From Isoetes taiwanensis (lineage: Eukaryota; Streptophyta; Lycopodiopsida; Isoetales; Isoetaceae): a stretch of 64,000 nucleotides of DNA. The translations under genes and the position numbers were made by a program. Location: contig JAJEKV010000084.1 in assembly GCA_021234155.1 (NCBI GenBank), forward strand, positions 1,614,001 to 1,678,000, written 5' to 3'. This document shows positions 59,817 to 64,000 of this stretch, in pieces (positions within the stretch are counted from its first letter, which is position 1; every line of letters starts with the position of its first letter). The notes under the pieces are model-generated. The model saw only the letters and a list, made by a program, of their open reading frames with translations. It was not told the DNA's origin and searched no databases.

Positions 59817-60969
59817 AATTCCTCCCTTTTTTGAAACGGCTGACCTCGATTGTGTCCATAAATAAATTAAGCACCAACTTAATTTATCAATTAAACTTTC
59901 AACTCAATATACACATGAGCACCAACTCAATCCATTTTTAAAGACCAAAGGCTAGGATTATGATCTCATAAATGGCACCAACTATTTATGACAATCTCCT
60001 ATTGTTGTAGCTAAAGATTAAGATTCGAGGAAGGGATTTATTCTTTTTGAGGATATATTAGCAAAGCTTTAAGATCTCTTAGATAAATTTAAGTTTTAAC
60101 ATAAAACTGAATTAAAGAAAAGATCAAGGAGTTCACTTGTTGAAGCAGAGCTCAACCCGATTAGCACAACTCTGCTCAAAGGCTCTAGACACCAATCTAA
60201 ATTCCAATGTCATCCATTAACTACTCGACGCCTGGCACCAACCATTGTACAGCAATAATGGCATGAAGTCATTCATTGAAAGGCTTAACACAATCATAAT
60301 TTCTCTAAGCGCCAGATCTACTTTAAAATCTTTAACAGAAGTTTTAAGTCACCTCTACTTTTTTAAACTGCAATTCTTGAAGCGGATATTCACTAGCTAA
60401 GACATCTTACTAAAACCAAAACAATGGGCGCAACACATTGTTTGAAATTTATTTAGTTTGGAATAGTTCAAGATTTTCAAGGATAGAGTTCGGATAAGAT
60501 TGATTTTGATCGAAGTCCCTACATGAATCGCCCTCATGGTCGGGAAAAGTTTCAAGGAGATCCATCAGCGAGGAGATGGATTATCGATTCGAGTTAGGCT
60601 TATTTTGGCAAGCGAAATGGATTAGTCGGGAAGATTAGGCTCAGTTCCCTGCAGCTTCTTCCCGTCATCAATCACTGCACCCTATGTTTCTGCAACAAAC
60701 AATTTGGCATAAATCTAAATCTCAAGGATTGGACCCTGGGTAGAATTGGATTGGAAGAATGATCAAGGATTAAAATTCCTTAGAAAAGAGATCATTTTAG
60801 ATTCTTAGGAGGAGGGAATTTATTCGGTTTGCAATCACTAGCACCAACTAGATGACTTACAAACTCAAGAATAGCGAGAATAATGTTCTACATTCACTAC
60901 ATTTGCAATCTCCGGCACCAACCAAGTCTTTGCAAACTTTAAAGAATAGCCTACAACTCTGATACCAAT
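59817..60969 (-). repeat. Array internal part with the best-kept primer site
   Basis: A full internal part of 1153 bp. The last bases, ACTCTGATACCAAT, read ATTGGTATCAGAGT on the minus strand, matching the initiator-methionine tRNA primer site common in plant LTR elements. Confidence 0.85.
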
Positions 60970-61738
60970 TGTTATGGTTCTAACAATAAACCATTCCTTT
61001 ACCTCTTCAAATAGAATACAACCTCTTCAAGCGGGTATATTCTCATAGCATGTGGTCTGGGATTTACTCTAGAATCACAAAATAAACCATTATAATGACA
61101 AAATAGTCTAGGTGCCTTGAGATAAGAAGGCAAACAAACGCAGTCCAATGAACATGAATGGGAATTTTGCAATTAATATGAACTACGATAGCTCAGAATG
61201 ACGCTCAGTTCACCAAAACTAGAGGAAGATTCTCAATACATGGCAAATAATGGCGGTTCTCCACCCAAGCCGGGCCAACGATGTTGAGATGCGGCAAATC
61301 AGCAATAAAAGCGGAAGGCAATGGCAATTTCTAGGCAGGGTCTGGATCTGCACCTCTTCAAAGGCAATCTTGGTGGTGCAGGTCAGGTCCTTACTGGCCA
61401 CTCTTTTAGCGATATCTCACGATCCTAGGAGCTGTAAAGCGGCAATCTAATCCAAACTAGACCTTGAGAGCTTTCCAATGAGCCCTGGATCGCAATAATC
61501 CCACTTATATTTGCTGAGATATGAACTTTTGAGTTGGCCTTTTTAGAAGCTGCTATTTTGGAGTGGGATATTATCAAGGAGATTAGCTTGGCTTAATAGA
61601 TATTATTTGACCATAACCATTACAATTGCCATTCCATGCCTTGCCGCTACTATGGTTACCCTTCTCACCACACCCATGCTGGTCCACACACCAAGACCAG
61701 CGTTTCTAAGGCCACTCCCGACTACCATATCCATATCA
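60970..61738 (-). repeat. Array LTR (full, 769 bp)
   Basis: From TGTTATGGTTCTAAC to CATATCA, followed by ATTCCTCCCTTTTTG. Confidence 0.85.
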
Positions 61739-62882
61739 ATTCCTCCCTTTTTGAAGGCAAGCGGCCTCAGTTCTCATCCGCAAATAAAATTCAGCACCAA
61801 CAATTTATAATTGAACCTCAACTCAACTACATGAAACTCAACTCAATGTTTCGAAGGCCAGGCTGATTATGATCTCATAAACTACTTCTTCTTCATAATA
61901 CAACTATTCAACAGCTAAAAGATTAAGATTAGGGGAAGGATTTATTCTTTTTGAGATATAATATAGCTTCTGAATCTACTATGAATAAAATTTAGTTTTG
62001 TAACATAAAGGCAAGATTAGAAAAGATCAAAGAGTTCTAACTTGTTGAAGCCTTGAAGCTCAGCTTGATGGCACAACTCTTGCTCCAAAACTCTAGATAC
62101 GATCTAGAATTCCAATGTCATCCATTAACATCAACGCCTTAACAACCATTTGTGCAACTATTAATAGCAGAATCTGTTCATTGAAGGAAACAACACAATC
62201 ATAATTTCTCCTAAAGGCGCTAAGATCACGCTTTAAAATCTGCTTGATTTTAAAATCACCTCTACTTTTTAAACTATTTTAAACGGATATTCACTATTAA
62301 GACATCTTACTAAAATAATAAAACAATAGGCTGCAATAGCTCGAATGACACAGCTAGTTCACCAAAACTAGAAGGAAGATTCGATACATAGCAAATATTG
62401 GGTTTCTCTGTGGGCCCAGCTGGAGTGTTGAGATCGCTTGAAATCAAGCCAAGCAGAAGGCAATGGCAATTTCTAGGCAAGGAGTTGGTTCTCTTCCAAA
62501 AGGCAATCTTGGTAGTGCGATCCCGGTCTGACCCGGCCACTCTTTTGGCGATATCTCACGATCCACAAAGAAATTTGTAAACGAAGCGACCCCAATCACA
62601 GAAACTAGACCTTTGAGAGCTTTCAATGAGCCTGGATACTTAATAATCCACTTATATTGCTGAGATATGAACTTTTGAAGTTGGCCTTTTAAAGCTATTT
62701 TTAGATTTGGGATATTATCAAGGAGATTAAGCTGGCTTAATAGATATTATTTGACCATAACCATTACAATTGCCGTTTTCAATTGCCTTTTCCATGCTAT
62801 TAGTTTGCCCTTCTCACACACCCCATGCTAGTCCCACAAGATAGCGTTCAAGGCCACTCCCAGAGCTACCATATCCATATCA
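61739..62882 (-). repeat. Short unit: truncated internal plus truncated LTR
   Basis: Internal sequence stops near 62331 (AAACAATAGGCTGCAATAGC) and continues in mid-LTR, ending at 62882. Confidence 0.85.
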
Positions 62883-64000
62883 ATTTCCTCCCTTTTGAAG
62901 GCAAGCCCGACCTCGGTTGTGTCCATAAATAAATTAAGCACCAACTTAATTTATCAATTGAAACACCAACTCAATATACACGCCAATTTCCAACTCAATC
63001 ACACGAAGACCAAAGCTAGGATTATGATCTCATAAATAACTTTTAACTATTTATGACAATCACTAGTATTGTGGCTAGAATTAAGGTCGGAAGGATTTAT
63101 TCTTTTGAGATATATTATAAAGCTTTAAGATCTACTAGATAAAATTTAAGTTTTAACATAAAGGCAAGATTAAGAAAAGATCAAGAGGTTCTTGTTGAAG
63201 CAGAGCTCCAACCCGGTAGCACAACTCTTTGCTCAAACTCTAGACGCAATCTAGAGATTCCAATGTCATCCATTAACATAACACCAAAAGCTTCAACCAT
63301 TTAACTTTAGCTATTAATGGCATGATCATTCATTCAGAAAGGCTCAACACAATCATAATTTCTCCTAAAGGCATGAATCCTTTAAAATCTTTTATGATTT
63401 TTAAAGTCACCTCTACTTTTAAACTTCGTTCTGAAATGATATTCACTATTAAGACATCTTACTAAAATAATGAAACAATGGGCCGCAACTTACATTGTTT
63501 AAAATTTGTTAGTTTGGAATAGTTCAAGATTTTCAAGGATAGAGAGTTCGAGATAAAGATTGATTTTTGGTCCAGATCCACCATAGATCGCCCTCTTGTA
63601 GATGCGAGGAAAAGTTTCAACGGAGATCATCCTGTGGGAGATGGATTGTCAGTTCAGGTTAGGCTTATTTTTGGCAAACGAAATGGATTGGTCGGGAAGA
63701 TTGAGGCTCGGTTCCTACCCTTCTTCCGTCATCCAATCACACCTATATGTTTCTGCAACAAAACAATTTTATTAACTCTGGAAGTATCAAAGATTGATTA
63801 CTCTTGGGTAGAATTGGATTGGGAAAGAATGATCCGAAGTTAAAATTCATAGAAGGAAGATCATTTAGATTCTTAGGAGGAGGAATTCTATTCCAGTTTG
63901 CAATCACTAGCACCAACTAGACCCAACGACATCAAGAATAGCCAGAATAATGTTCTCTATTCCTGTTTGCAATCTCAAACACCAACCAGAAATCTTTGCA
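62883..64000 (-). repeat. Array internal part reaching the window end
   Basis: It contains the region lacking in short units (GCAACTTACATTG at about 63484), so this is a full internal part. The array evidently continues beyond the window. Confidence 0.8.

Larger units (their letters stand above)
51780..64000 (-). mobile_element. Tandem array of a non-coding LTR retrotransposon (LTR-internal units)
   Basis: At least eight head-to-tail units fill the window to its end. A full unit (~1.91 kb) is an LTR of ~756-782 bp (plus strand TGATATGGTTC.. to ..CCATATCA) plus an internal part of ~1.13-1.15 kb. On the minus strand, internal sequence ending AAAGGGAGGAAT precedes the LTR start (a polypurine tract). 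The LTR end is followed by ATTGGTATCAGAG, the initiator-methionine tRNA primer site, clearest at 60955-60969. There is no coding frame. Four short units (~1.14 kb) lack ~760 bp covering the primer site and one LTR end. The first landmark GTTCACCAAAACTAGA recurs at about 52037, 53937, 55061, 56978, 58149, 59295, 61209 and 62358. Confidence 0.9.

Overview
The window is land-plant nuclear DNA that is rich in transposable elements. The evidence is spliced plant-type genes (a remorin, a jojoba-type wax ester synthase and an ERD15-like PAM2 protein), plant LTR retrotransposons and plant MITEs. The order of plant cannot be fixed from the sequence; the long, element-filled, AT-rich intergenic stretches suggest a large genome. 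No bacterial or organellar operon is present.

Layout. (1) 1-8807: a minus-strand Ty3/gypsy element with gag, protease, an additional RNase H, RT, a decayed RNase H and integrase. Its two visible LTR ends are nearly identical, but its ORFs are broken by several one-base frameshifts. (2) 8808-10030: a C-rich minisatellite with many G-quadruplex motifs on the minus strand, directly beside the LTR. (3) 12060-15330: a decayed, GC-rich, minus-strand LINE, whose endonuclease end runs into a polypurine tract (15310-15690). (4) 15941-16285: an ERD15/CID1-like ORF. (5) 16300-25770: AT-rich intergenic DNA with local duplications and a minisatellite built on the palindrome GTATAAATTTATAC.

(6) 25779-31779: the gene-rich core, all on the minus strand. 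It holds a complete five-exon remorin, a partial second remorin just downstream of it, and a nine-exon gene for a nuclear-looking protein with 45-residue internal repeats. I rebuilt the exons from splice sites and reading-frame phase. (7) 31980-42100: mostly unrecognised intergenic DNA, with one half of an inverted dispersed repeat whose partner lies near 21.6 kb. (8) 42132-43249: a single-exon wax synthase with one frameshift. A 195-bp Harbinger/Tourist-like MITE sits exactly in its stop codon, and a 40-bp perfect foldback with a 9-bp target duplication lies further downstream. (9) 46180-49220: two ~700-bp direct repeats that may be LTRs of a non-autonomous element, then a poly(A)-ended, retrocopy-like segment. 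(10) 50390-51779: a plus-strand gypsy gag/pro/pol relic. (11) 51780-64000: a head-to-tail array of a non-coding LTR retrotransposon (LTR-internal-LTR-internal), minus strand, with two unit sizes of ~1.9 and ~1.14 kb.

The array is the most unusual structure here. Its short units all carry the same deletion, which removes the primer-binding site and one LTR end, so they probably multiplied by recombination rather than transposition. The host genes do not form a pathway; they are ordinary plant genes set among elements.
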